Source: Caldicellulosiruptor bescii DSM 6725 (GTDB taxonomy: Bacteria > Bacillota > Thermoanaerobacteria > Caldicellulosiruptorales > Caldicellulosiruptoraceae). From it: a stretch of DNA of 64,000 nt. Under the pieces are notes generated by a model. That model saw nothing but the letters and a program-made list of their open reading frames with translations. It had not been told where the DNA came from and ran no database searches. This document shows positions 18,961 to 29,295 of this stretch, piece by piece. The stretch is taken from positions 948,501-1,012,500 of the forward strand of contig NC_012034.1 in assembly GCF_000022325.1 (NCBI RefSeq). Direction: 5' to 3'. The translations under genes and the position numbers were made by a program. The number at the start of each line of letters is the position of its first letter. Within the stretch, counting starts at the first letter, position 1.

Positions 18961-21515
18961 ATGTTTTACAAACTTGACGAAGAACATTATGTTGAAAATC
19001 CATTCCTCTTTCAGCTTCAAAGGCTTGGATGGAAGATTTACAGACAAAACAAAGATAACCCTGAGGATACAAAAGAAATAATATCGTTCACTTCTTCATT
19101 AGAAGCTGAATATGGTGAAAGCCAAAGATTAAGAGAAAGCTTTAAAGAAGTAATCCTTGAGGGAGTTTTAAGGGAGTCTTTAAAGAGAATAAACCCATGG
19201 ATAGAAGATGACCAAATAAGTGAAGTTATTCGAAGAATTACAACACCACAGTCAAACTCTCTTTTAGAGGCAAATAAAGAAATCCACGACTTGCTTTTAG
19301 AGAACACCTCAGTTTCTGAAAATAGAAAAACAGGAGAAAAAAGCCCAACTGTTAAGTTTATTGATTTTAAAAATCCGGACAATAATTCATTCATTGCTAT
19401 ATCACAGTTTAAAATGAATATAACGGGGACTGAAAAACATATTGTTCCCGATATAGTTCTTTTTGTAAATGGTTTGCCTCTTGTGGTGGTTGAATGTAAA
19501 TCTCCAGCAGTTGCTGACCCAATTTCTGAAGCAATTACTCAGCTTATGCGCTATTGTAACAGACGTGGCGTAATTGAGGGAAATGAAAAGCTTTTCTGGT
19601 ACAACCTATTTGTGGTAGCTACATGCAATCAGGTCGCAAAATATGGCACAATAACCTCAGAGTATGAGCACTTTGTTGAGTGGAAAGACCCTTATCCTTT
19701 TTCGCTGTCAGACGTAAATCCAGATGGAAATGTAACAAGCCAGCAAGTTTTGATTCATGGGATGCTTTCAAAAGAAAACCTTCTTGATCTGCTTCACACA
19801 TTCACCATCTTTAAAGAAGATCCAAAGAGCAAGATGATAAAGGTTGTTGCAAGATATCAGCAATTTAGAGCAGTAAAGAAGATGATAAAAAGGCTAAAAG
19901 AAGGCAAAACACCAACCGAAAGAGGAGGAATTGTTTGGCATACGCAAGGCTCCGGTAAATCTTTGACAATGATGTTTATGGTTCGAAAGCTTTATCACAA
20001 TCCTGAGTTTGGAAACTACAAAGTTGTTTTTGTCACAGATAGAAAAGATCTTGAAAAGCAGTTAAATGAAACATCAAGAAGTGTTGGATTTACTGTTAAG
20101 TTAGCAAGAAGCATTCAGGAACTTAAAGAACTTTTAAAAACTGACACACCCGAACTTGTCATGGCTATGGTTCATAAATTTCAAGAGAGGGAATTAAAAG
20201 GAGAAATTCCTGTCCTTAATACATCACCTAATATTCTAATATGGATGAAAATGGTAACAGTGGCAATGTTGGTATTTTGGTTGTTCAAAATATGCTAATA
20301 ACTGGTTTTGATGCACCTGTGGAGCAGGTTATGTATCTTGATAATGTGATTAAGGGTCATAACTTACTACAAGCTATTGCAAGGGTGAATAGAGTATACA
20401 AAAATAAGTCTTGTGGTTTTGTTATAGATTATGTAGGTGTTTTAAAACATTTAAAAGAGGCGCTGGCTATTTACGCTGATGAAGATATTGAGGAAATTTC
20501 AGAGGTTGTAAAGAACAAAGCAAAAAGCATTGATGAGCTAAAGTATGTTCACAATCTTATTGAAGAGTTTTTTGAAAAATATGGCATTAGAAATTGGCGC
20601 CAGAATGTAGATGAATGCATTGACATTCTTGTTGATGAGCAGGTCAGAAATGAATTTATAGCTCTTGTGAGATGGTTTAACCGCTGTATGGACGAGGTTC
20701 TTCCTGACCCTGCAGCACTAAAATACCTTACTGACTTGAAAATTCTTGCCTTCATAAAAGAATCCGCTCGAAATAGATACCGAGATGACAAGCTGAGTAT
20801 AAAAGATGCAAGCAATAAAATAAGAGAAATTGTGGAAGAATACCTGATCTTTCAGGGAATAGATCCCAAAATACCACCTACTCCACTTTTTGAAGACAAA
20901 TTCCTAGAAAAACTTCACAAAAAATCAAGCAAAGCAAAAGCTCAAGAGCTTCAGCATGCGATAATTGAGTATATTGATGAGCATTGGGAAGAAGATCCAG
21001 AACTTTATGAGAGGTTTTCAGATAGACTAAAGAGGTTACTTCAAGAATACAAAGAAAATGGGGATGCTCAATGTATTGAATTAGAAAAATTAAGAGAAGA
21101 GTTGAAAAAAGGGAGAGAAGCAGAACAGACTTATGGGCTTGACCCTAAGAAAGAAATGCCGTTTTTTGGGTTACTAAAAGACCAAATATTTGGGAAAAAA
21201 CCTGTAAGTGAACTTTCTGAGAGGGAAATAGATTTTCTTGTTAGCACAACAAGAGATTTGGTGGAATTAATAAGCAGAGAGGTTCAAGCGGTTGATTTTT
21301 GGGAAAGTGCAACAAAACAAAGAAAGTTGAAATCCTATATAATTTCGCACTTGCTTGAAAAAATATCACCTGCTATGTATGAAAACAACCATGATGGAGT
21401 TAAAACAGAAACTGCAGTATATATCTCTAATTCTTCCGGTCAAAATATATTCAACAAGAGAAATGAAATTGCTCAAAGACTTTTAGAACTTGCTTATCAT
21501 CATTTTAGGAAGTGA
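18961..21515 (+). pseudogene. hsdR: HsdR restriction subunit with internal deletion and frameshift
   Basis: The N-terminal part has the nuclease core 'VPDIVLFVNGLPLVVVECKSP' (D...ExK) and helicase motif I 'TQGSGKS' (residues 328-334). After 'TSPNILI' the frame breaks at about 20238. The next frame, from 20241 ('MDENGNSGNVGILVV'), jumps straight to the late helicase region 'LITGFDAP' and then the C-terminal helical domain. The DEAH box and motifs III-IV are missing, an estimated ~200 codons. Together about 850 codons remain of a protein usually near 1000 or more. It cannot translocate DNA as it stands. Confidence 0.87.
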
Positions 21516-21519
21516 TATT

Positions 21520-22194
21520 ATGGTAGACATTAAAATTGAAAAAATCATACGCTCAAATAGAAAAACCATAGCTTTGCAAATGACAGAAAATAGCACACTC
21601 ATAGTCAAAGCTCCGATCAATGTGGATGAAAAAACAATATGGGATGTTATTCAAAAACATAGAAAGTGGATTGACAAGAGAAAGAAAGAGATAGAAGCGA
21701 GAGATCCCAAAGTCTTGCCAAAAGAATTTGTCAGCGGAGAGGGATTTTTATACCTTGGCAGGTATTATAAACTGCACATAGTGGAAAACCAAGATTTCCC
21801 TCTCAAATTCGAAAATGGGTTTTATCTCTCAAGAAGTGCTTTGCCAGAAGCAAAGAATGTATTCATAGATTGGTATAAAAAAGCTGCCTATGAGAAGATT
21901 CTTGAGAGAGTAAACTGGTGGGCTCAAAAAAGAGATTTTAAGTACAACAAAGTAAATATAACAAATGCACAGAGAAGATGGGGTTCTTGTTCTGCAAAGG
22001 GTAACTTGAACTTTTCTTGGAGACTTATTATGGCACCGCTGTCTGTAATAGACTATGTGATTGTTCATGAGCTTGTCCATCTTGAAGAGAAAAATCATGG
22101 CAAAAATTTTTGGACAAAGGTAAAACTGCTCATGCCTGATTACAAGAAACATGAAGACTGGCTGAAGAAGAATGGGTATTTGTTAAATCTTTAA
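21520..22194 (+). CDS. YgjP-like M48-type metallopeptidase (DUF45)
   Basis: About 224 residues from the ATG at 21520, chosen because AGGAAGTGA lies 7 bp upstream; a TTG at 21490 overlaps hsdR and has no such site. The zinc-peptidase motif is clear: H183-E184-x2-H187 with H193 in 'HELVHLEEKNHGKNFW'. The 'WGSCSAKGNLNFSWRL' block is characteristic of the family. Genes of this family often lie at the end of type I R-M operons, as here, but their substrate is not known to me. Confidence 0.87.
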   Translation: MVDIKIEKIIRSNRKTIALQMTENSTLIVKAPINVDEKTIWDVIQKHRKWIDKRKKEIEARDPKVLPKEFVSGEGFLYLGRYYKLHIVENQDFPLKFENGFYLSRSALPEAKNVFIDWYKKAAYEKILERVNWWAQKRDFKYNKVNITNAQRRWGSCSAKGNLNFSWRLIMAPLSVIDYVIVHELVHLEEKNHGKNFWTKVKLLMPDYKKHEDWLKKNGYLLNL

Positions 22195-22233
22195 AAGTTT
22201 TCAAATTGCATAGGGATTGGAGGGATTTTGAAT

Positions 22234-22617
22234 ATGGCAAAAGTTGGTTGGGGACATTTTTGTGATTATGCTTTCTTCGATCAAGGAGGTAAAGTCTGTC
22301 TGATAGGAATTTTTAAATATATTTTAGCTCAACATGTACCTGTTCAACACACAAGGTGTGCCTTTGTATTCCAGGTACTGGGCGAACCTAATGAAAATGT
22401 AAAAATTGAATTAAGACTAATGCGACCTGATAGCAGAGAACCGCTCTTAAATTTACAGCATCCTGGTTTTGTTTTAAGCCCTGAGGGTGAGGCAATACAT
22501 GTTATAGGTCTTGATAATCTGCTATTGCCAGATTATGGGCCTTATGAAATGGAGGTATTTTTGAACAATACATATGAAGCTGGTTTCATTTTTGAAGTTC
22601 GTCGAATCTGCCAATAA
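22234..22617 (+). CDS. hypothetical protein (DUF6941-like)
   Basis: About 127 residues from the ATG at 22234, placed 9 bp after GGAGGG; a TTG at 22228 is too close to that site. Sequence features include 'FCDYAFFDQGGKVCLIGIF' near the start and a beta-rich body ending 'AGFIFEVRRI'. It resembles small uncharacterised proteins sharing the N-terminal 'CDYA' feature; I do not know a function. It has its own ribosome site, 33 bp after the peptidase gene, and no terminator was seen after it. Confidence 0.6.
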   Translation: MAKVGWGHFCDYAFFDQGGKVCLIGIFKYILAQHVPVQHTRCAFVFQVLGEPNENVKIELRLMRPDSREPLLNLQHPGFVLSPEGEAIHVIGLDNLLLPDYGPYEMEVFLNNTYEAGFIFEVRRICQ

Positions 22618-22747
22618 GTTTTGTAATTATCTATTTTTTGTTGGAAAGGAAATTCAAGATTCAAACACTTCTTTTTCAAATTTAATTAAAAAAATTCATA
22701 GTTGATTTGGTATGTGTTAGATTTGAAATACAGAAGAGTTAATTTTT

Positions 22748-22824
22748 TGGTGCGCCCGAGAGGACTCGAACCTCCGGCACATGGTTTAGGAAACCATTGC
22801 TCTATCCTACTGAGCTACGGGCGC
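22748..22824 (-). tRNA. tRNA-Arg (CCU anticodon)
   Basis: Read on the minus strand from 22824, the sequence folds as a cloverleaf: acceptor stem GCGCCCG/CGGGCGC, D-arm GCTC...GAGC, anticodon stem ATGGT/ACCAT around loop TTCCTAA (anticodon CCT), and a T-arm with TTCGAGT. The discriminator is A and CCA is encoded (22750-22748). Confidence 0.97.
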
Positions 22825-22844
22825 ACAACGTTTTTGCAAACAAT

Positions 22845-22873
22845 ATAATACAACATTTTGAGGCTATTGTAAA
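22845..22873 (-). promoter_or_regulatory. sigma-A-type promoter of tRNA-Arg
   Basis: On the minus strand, TTTACA (22873-22868) and TATTAT (22850-22845) are separated by 17 bp and lie about 20 bp ahead of the tRNA 5' end. Confidence 0.7.
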
Positions 22874-22921
22874 GAGCCTTGAGACAAAAATCAAGGTAGC
22901 TTGGAAAGAGATGCAAAGATA

Positions 22922-22950
22922 TTTACAACCTCTGAAAATACTGATAAGAT
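22922..22950 (+). promoter_or_regulatory. sigma-A-type promoter of serS
   Basis: TTTACA (22922-22927), 17-bp spacer, TAAGAT (22945-22950), 65 bp upstream of the serS start. No T-box leader elements are visible between it and the gene. Confidence 0.6.
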
Positions 22951-22952
22951 AA

Positions 22953-24278
<1,326 letters not shown>

Positions 24279-24293
24279 AAATTAGGAAAGAAC

Positions 24294-24339
24294 AAAGGTA
24301 GCAGCAGGACATCATTTAAAGATTGCTGCTACCTTTTTT
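24294..24339. terminator. bidirectional terminator between serS and the TVP38 gene
   Basis: AAAGGTAGCAGCA (24294-24306) pairs perfectly with TGCTGCTACCTTT (24324-24336); T-run follows on the plus strand and the A-rich start serves the minus strand. The minus-strand gene stop codon lies in the loop, so its last codons are part of the stem. Confidence 0.85.
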
Positions 24340-25026
24340 GTGCACCCAATTATGAATGGTTTTTATGATATTGTCTCTGTATACAACACCCAAGACAAAC
24401 AAAATAGTAGCTGCAGCAGAAACTACAATTGCCATTGTGTAGTTTTTCTCTTCAAGGCTGCTTCCAATGTATGATGAAAAAAATATTCCTGGCAGTCTTG
24501 CAATGGCAACAATTGCAAAAAATCTTAGCGGTTTTATTGGCGAAAGTCCAGCAATGTATGTCAGAATGTCTTTTGGAAGTCCTGGTATCAAAAAGAGCAA
24601 GAATATGGCTATTTCTCCTTTTGGAGAATTGATAAGTGAATAAAATTTTCTGAGCTTTTCTTCTGAGACAATTTTCCTCACAAGACTATATCCCAAAAGC
24701 CTTGTTATATAAAATACACACACAGAGCCTATCATGATTCCAATTAGTGAATATACTGTGCCAAGCAGCGTACCATAAAGATATCCGCCAGAGATTTGTA
24801 CAGCTTCACCTGGAATAGCAGAAATAATAACCTGAAGAATTTGAGTGAGGATGAAGACAAGTACACCAAGTTGACCAAAAGACCAAACCCAGCTTTTAAA
24901 TTTCTGCGGATTTGAGACAATATTTACAAGAAAATGAGAATATCGTATGGCTACTGCCGTTGCCAGTAAAATAAATCCTGCAATTGCAACGATATTTAAG
25001 ACAATTGAAAGATTTTTCCTCTTCAC
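24316..25026 (-). CDS. TVP38/TMEM64 (DedA-like, VTT domain) membrane protein
   Basis: A 236-residue membrane protein with an N-terminal helix and a VTT/SNARE-associated core. Key blocks are 'SGGYLYGTLLGTVYSLIG' and 'LFLIPGLPKDILTYIAGLS', matching the re-entrant proline-containing segments of the family. Related proteins act in lipid or ion handling in membranes, but this branch has no firmly established substrate in bacteria. It is convergent to serS and its gene has TTTTGCCCTCC just downstream of its start on the plus strand, i.e. a GGAGGGC ribosome site. Confidence 0.83.
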   Translation of the reverse strand: MKRKNLSIVLNIVAIAGFILLATAVAIRYSHFLVNIVSNPQKFKSWVWSFGQLGVLVFILTQILQVIISAIPGEAVQISGGYLYGTLLGTVYSLIGIMIGSVCVFYITRLLGYSLVRKIVSEEKLRKFYSLINSPKGEIAIFLLFLIPGLPKDILTYIAGLSPIKPLRFFAIVAIARLPGIFFSSYIGSSLEEKNYTMAIVVSAAATILFVLGVVYRDNIIKTIHNWVHKKGSSNL

Positions 25027-25154
25027 TTTTGCCCTCCAATGTCATAATTAAGATGTTTTATAATTTAACTCTCACCATATTACTATAACCTACTGATGAA
25101 TTCTTTGCAATCCCTAATCCAAATATATGCAATTATGGTGTATTCAAAAATATG

Positions 25155-25183
25155 TTGATTTTTTAACATTCAAAATATATAAT
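25155..25183 (+). promoter_or_regulatory. sigma-A-type promoter of the por operon
   Basis: TTGATT (25155-25160), 17-bp spacer and a consensus TATAAT (25178-25183), about 80 bp upstream of porC. Confidence 0.75.
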
Positions 25184-25262
25184 AAAAAGGTAAGTAGCCT
25201 TATAGTGATAAGTTTAGCTTTTTCAAATAAAGTTTTCAAATGTTTTTGAGGGAGGTTTGAAC

Positions 25263-25838
25263 ATGGGCAAGATGATTGAAATAAGATGGCATGGTCGAGG
25301 TGGCCAGGGTGCAAAGACAGCTTCACTTCTTTTAGCTGAAGCTGCTTTCAACACAGGCAAGTACGTTCAAGGTTTTCCTGAGTATGGTCCGGAGCGAATG
25401 GGTGCTCCTATCACAGCTTACAACAGAATAAGCGATGAGAAAATTACAATTCACAGCAACATTTATGAACCTGATTATGTAGTTGTTGTTGATGAGACAT
25501 TAATCGGAAGTGTTGATGTAACAAAAGGACTTAAAAAAGACGGTGCAATAATTGTCAACACTTCAAAGTCTCCTGAAGAAGTAAAAAAGTTGCTTGGGAA
25601 CTTTGAAGGGAAGGTTTACACAATTGATGCAAGAAAGATTTCAATGGAGTGTTTGGGCAAGTACTTCCCGAATATCCCAGTTCTTGGAGCAGTTATAAAA
25701 GTAACAGGCATTATACCCGAAGAAGAAGCGATAAAGGATATGGAAGGATCGCTTCATCACAAGTTTGCAACAAAGCCAGATGTAATTGAGGGTAACCTCA
25801 AAGCATTTGTTAGAGGAATGCAGGAGGTGCAAGGATAA
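25263..25838 (+). CDS. porC: 2-oxoacid:ferredoxin oxidoreductase gamma subunit
   Basis: The start chosen is the ATG 8 bp after GGGAGG; a TTG at 25257 is in frame. The protein (~191 residues) opens with 'IRWHGRGGQGAKTAS', the nucleotide-type motif of PorC, and has 'GFPEYGPERMGAP'. It is the first of four genes in the order gamma-delta-alpha-beta found for pyruvate:ferredoxin oxidoreductase in thermophiles. The complex oxidises pyruvate with CoA to acetyl-CoA, CO2 and reduced ferredoxin. Substrate (pyruvate rather than another 2-oxoacid) is inferred. Confidence 0.93.
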   Translation: MGKMIEIRWHGRGGQGAKTASLLLAEAAFNTGKYVQGFPEYGPERMGAPITAYNRISDEKITIHSNIYEPDYVVVVDETLIGSVDVTKGLKKDGAIIVNTSKSPEEVKKLLGNFEGKVYTIDARKISMECLGKYFPNIPVLGAVIKVTGIIPEEEAIKDMEGSLHHKFATKPDVIEGNLKAFVRGMQEVQG

Positions 25839-26137
25839 TGAGAAAGATGAAAATAACAGAAGATGTTACATGGAAGGAAATAACACCGGCAGGTGTAATC
25901 ATCGACCCTGGTAATGCAGAGGACTTTAAAACAGGCGACTGGAGAACAATGAGACCTGTATGGCATGAAGATAAGTGCAAGCAGTGTCTGTTCTGCTTCT
26001 ATGTATGTCCAGATTCATCGATAAAGGTTGAAAATGGGAAGATGGTCGGAGTTGACTATGACCACTGCAAAGGTTGTGGGGTTTGTACAGAGGTTTGTCC
26101 ATTTAAAGCTTTCGATTTTGTAGAAGAGAAGAAATAA
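25838..26137 (+). CDS. porD: pyruvate:ferredoxin oxidoreductase delta subunit (2x[4Fe-4S])
   Basis: A 99-residue ferredoxin-like subunit. Two CxxCxxCxxxCP clusters are visible, 'CKQCLFCFYVCP' and 'CKGCGVCTEVCP', binding two [4Fe-4S] centres that carry electrons from the thiamine subunit to ferredoxin. The ATG overlaps the porC stop by one base and has an AGGAGGTG ribosome site. Confidence 0.94.
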   Translation: MRKMKITEDVTWKEITPAGVIIDPGNAEDFKTGDWRTMRPVWHEDKCKQCLFCFYVCPDSSIKVENGKMVGVDYDHCKGCGVCTEVCPFKAFDFVEEKK

Positions 26138-26169
26138 GAATTTTGAATTTTAAGGAGGGGAAACTACAG

Positions 26170-27351
26170 ATGGCTATTCGTGATAGACTTTCTGGTAACG
26201 AAGCGATAGCTTTTGCAATGAAACAAATAAATCCTGATGTTGTTGCTGCTTTTCCAATTACACCTTCAACTGAGGTACCACAATATTTTTCTCAATATGT
26301 TGCAAACGGTGAAGTGGACACTGAGTTTGTTGCTGTTGAGTCTGAGCACAGCGCAATGAGCGCATGTATTGGTGCGTCAGCTGCTGGTGCGAGGACTATG
26401 ACAGCAACATCCTCCCAAGGATTGGCGCTGATGTGGGAGATGCTCTACATTGCAGCATCTATGAGACTTCCAATTGTTATGGCAGTTATAAACAGAGCTC
26501 TTTCTGGTCCTATTAATATTCACAACGACCATTCAGACTCAATGGGTGCAAGAGACAGTGGCTGGATTCAGATTTACTGCGAAAACAATCAGGAAGCTTA
26601 CGACTCTTTGATTCAGGCAATAAGAATTGCTGAGCACAAGGATGTAAGACTTCCTGTGATGGTGTGCTATGACGGATTTATCACAAGCCATGCTGTTGAA
26701 AATATAGAGCTTTTAGAAGATGAACTTGTAAAGAAATTTGTGGGCGAATACAATCCAGAGTTTTATCTTTTGAACGAACAAAACCCAATTTCAATGGGTC
26801 CGTTAGATTTACCACCGTACTACTTTGAGCACAAAAGACAGCAGGCTGAAGCTATGAGAAACGCTAAAAAGGTAGTCCTTGTAGTTGCGGAAGAGTTTGC
26901 TGCCTTGACAGGAAGAAAGTATGGTCTTTTCGAAAGCTACAAGCTTGACGATGCAGAGGTTGCAATAGTTGTTATGAACTCAACAGCAGGGACAGCTAAA
27001 GCTGTTGTTGATGAGTACAGAAGCAAAGGATACAAGGTAGGTCTTTTAAAACCAAGACTTTTCAGACCATTCCCTGTTGATGAGATTGTAGGGGCACTCA
27101 AACACTTAAAGGCAGTTGCTATAATGGACAAGTCAGATGGTTTTAACGCAGCTGGCGGTCCACTTTTCACTGAGATTACAAGTGCTCTTTATGGAAGAGC
27201 AGATGGTATAAAGGCTATCAACTACATCTATGGTCTTGGTGGAAGAGATGTCAAGACAGATGACATCGCAAAGGTTTATGACAGGCTTCTTGACATTGTC
27301 AAGACAGGAAATGTTGGAGAAGTTTACAACTATATTGGTGTGAGAGAATAA
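26170..27351 (+). CDS. porA: pyruvate:ferredoxin oxidoreductase alpha subunit
   Basis: About 393 residues from the ATG at 26170, which follows AAGGAGGGG; an in-frame TTG at 26143 lies before that site and was rejected. 'GNEAIAFAMKQINPDV' with 'AAFPITPSTEVPQ' is the PorA start, and 'ESEHSAMSACIGASAAGART' the pyrimidine-binding region of the thiamine site. Its partner beta subunit follows 17 bp downstream. Confidence 0.95.
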   Translation: MAIRDRLSGNEAIAFAMKQINPDVVAAFPITPSTEVPQYFSQYVANGEVDTEFVAVESEHSAMSACIGASAAGARTMTATSSQGLALMWEMLYIAASMRLPIVMAVINRALSGPINIHNDHSDSMGARDSGWIQIYCENNQEAYDSLIQAIRIAEHKDVRLPVMVCYDGFITSHAVENIELLEDELVKKFVGEYNPEFYLLNEQNPISMGPLDLPPYYFEHKRQQAEAMRNAKKVVLVVAEEFAALTGRKYGLFESYKLDDAEVAIVVMNSTAGTAKAVVDEYRSKGYKVGLLKPRLFRPFPVDEIVGALKHLKAVAIMDKSDGFNAAGGPLFTEITSALYGRADGIKAINYIYGLGGRDVKTDDIAKVYDRLLDIVKTGNVGEVYNYIGVRE

Positions 27352-27368
27352 GGAGGTGCAAATTAAAG

Positions 27369-28307
27369 ATGGCATACAATATAAAAGAGCTTGCTGCAAG
27401 ACCTGAAAGGTTTACAGGCGGACACAGAATGTGTGCAGGGTGCGGTGCACCTGTTGCTGTAAGAGCAGTACTGCGTGCACTCAAACCAGAAGATAGGGCT
27501 GTTGTTGGTGTTGCAACAGGATGTTTGGAGGTTTCAAGCTGTATTTACCCATACACAGCATGGAAAGACTCATTCATCCACAGTGCATTTGAGAATGCTG
27601 CTGCAACAGTTGCTGGTGCTGAGGCTGCATACAAGGTTTTGAAGAAAAAAGGGAAGGTCCAGAGCGAGTTTAAGTTCATTGCGTTTGGTGGTGACGGTGG
27701 AACATACGATATTGGTCTTCAGTCTCTCTCTGGCGCAATGGAAAGAGGACACAACATGGTATATGTCTGCTATGACAATGGTGCTTATATGAACACAGGT
27801 ATTCAGAGATCTTCTGCTACACCGCTTTATGCTGATACAACAACATCACCACAAGGCAAGGTTTTACCAGGTAAGATGCAGCCAAGAAAAGACCTTACAG
27901 AGGTTATGGTTGCGCATGGTATACCATATGTTGCACAGACAGCTTTCATCACACCAAACTTGAAAGATTTGATTGAAAAGGCTGAAAAGGCACTTTACAC
28001 GAATGGACCAGCATTTTTAAATGTTTTGGCTCCATGTCCAAGAGGTTGGAGATATGAGACATCAAAGCTAATTGAAATTTCAAAACTTGCAGTTGATACA
28101 TGCTTCTGGCCACTTTACGAGGTTGTAAATGGTCAGTACAGGCTCACTTACAAGCCAAAAGAAAAGCTTCCTGTTGTTGAGTTTTTAAAGACACAGGGAA
28201 GGTTCAGACACCTTTTCAAGAAAGGAAATGAACACTTAATTGAGCAGATTCAGCAGGAAGTTGACAGAAGATGGGAAAGACTTTTAGAACTTTGTGGTGA
28301 AAAATAA
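27369..28307 (+). CDS. porB: pyruvate:ferredoxin oxidoreductase beta subunit
   Basis: A 312-residue thiamine-diphosphate subunit. 'GGHRMCAGCGAPVAVRAV' supplies two of the cluster-binding cysteines, and 'GDGGTYDIGLQSLSGAMER' with 'YDNGAYMNTG' is the GDG...N thiamine/Mg motif. RBS AAGGAGGTGC. It closes the operon; a strong terminator follows 30 bp downstream. Confidence 0.95.
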   Translation: MAYNIKELAARPERFTGGHRMCAGCGAPVAVRAVLRALKPEDRAVVGVATGCLEVSSCIYPYTAWKDSFIHSAFENAAATVAGAEAAYKVLKKKGKVQSEFKFIAFGGDGGTYDIGLQSLSGAMERGHNMVYVCYDNGAYMNTGIQRSSATPLYADTTTSPQGKVLPGKMQPRKDLTEVMVAHGIPYVAQTAFITPNLKDLIEKAEKALYTNGPAFLNVLAPCPRGWRYETSKLIEISKLAVDTCFWPLYEVVNGQYRLTYKPKEKLPVVEFLKTQGRFRHLFKKGNEHLIEQIQQEVDRRWERLLELCGEK

Positions 28308-28336
28308 GCAATATAATAATATATATAGCATAAAGT

Positions 28337-28391
28337 AAAAAGGCTCTCTGCCTGAGAAGTTTGAAATGAGTTTTAGGCGGGGAGCCTTTTT
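28337..28391 (+). terminator. intrinsic terminator of the por operon
   Basis: AAAAAGGCTC..TGCCT (28337-28353) pairs with AGGC..GGAGCCTTTTT (28375-28391) and ends in a T-run. Confidence 0.85.
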
Positions 28392-28461
28392 GATATGTTT
28401 GTCTTTTATACTTTCACAATCAATGTTAAAATATATAAAAAGCAGGTTATGAGGTGAAAAG

Positions 28462-29295
28462 GTGAAGGTTGCATATTTAGGTCCTATTGGTTCATATTCA
28501 TATGAAGCTGCAAGAAGGTTTTTTGCAGACGAACAAGAGAAAAATCTTGTAGCGTGTGACACAATAGATGATGTGTTTGAGACTGTTGAAGAGAATGAGG
28601 TTGAGTTTGGAGTTGTTCCTGTTGAAAACTCCATTGAAGGAAGTGTCTCAACAACCCTTGATTATCTTTTAAAGTCCAAGGTTTATATAGTAAAGGAAAT
28701 AGTTTTGAAGGTAGAGCATTATCTTTGTGCAAGGGAAGAAGCAAAGCAAATTTTAACAATTGCATCACATCCGCAGGCGTTTTCTCAGTGCCATGACTAT
28801 TTGAGAAAGAATTTCAAAGAAGCAAAATTGATACAGGTTAGCAGTACCTCATATGCTGCAAGGATGTGCTCAGGCGGTGATGTGGACGCTGCAATCTGTT
28901 CTTTATTTGCAGCACAGCAAAATAACCTCAAAGTTTTGGCTGGGCCAATAAACCACGACAATAATTACACCAGATTTTTTGTTATAAGCAAGAATCCTAA
29001 CTTTGAAAAGGGAGAGAAAAACAAGACTTCAATTATCTTCTCCACCTATGACAAGCCAGGAAGTCTTTACAAAATTTTGGCTATTTTTAATCTTTATGAT
29101 TTGAATTTGACAAAGATAGAGTCACGACCGGCAAAGACTAATCTTGGTGAATATGTTTTTTTTGTTGATATAGATGGATTTGTGGATGATGAAGATGTAA
29201 ATGATGCGCTAAGAGTGGTTCAACGAAAATCTACATTTTTTAAGCTTTTAGGCTCTTATTCTGTTGTTTGTCCAGATTCGGAGAATAAAAATTAG
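28462..29295 (+). CDS. pheA: prephenate dehydratase
   Basis: A 277-residue monofunctional enzyme of phenylalanine synthesis, converting prephenate to phenylpyruvate. The GTG start gives 'MKVAYLGPIGSYSYEAA' after GAGGTG. The catalytic domain has 'PVENSIEGSV' and the 'NYTRFFVI' block with the essential Thr-Arg-Phe. A C-terminal ACT domain with 'TKIESRPAKTNLGEYVFFVDI' carries the ESRP motif that binds phenylalanine for feedback control. It has no chorismate mutase domain. It overlaps the next gene at TAGTG. Confidence 0.94.
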   Translation: MKVAYLGPIGSYSYEAARRFFADEQEKNLVACDTIDDVFETVEENEVEFGVVPVENSIEGSVSTTLDYLLKSKVYIVKEIVLKVEHYLCAREEAKQILTIASHPQAFSQCHDYLRKNFKEAKLIQVSSTSYAARMCSGGDVDAAICSLFAAQQNNLKVLAGPINHDNNYTRFFVISKNPNFEKGEKNKTSIIFSTYDKPGSLYKILAIFNLYDLNLTKIESRPAKTNLGEYVFFVDIDGFVDDEDVNDALRVVQRKSTFFKLLGSYSVVCPDSENKN

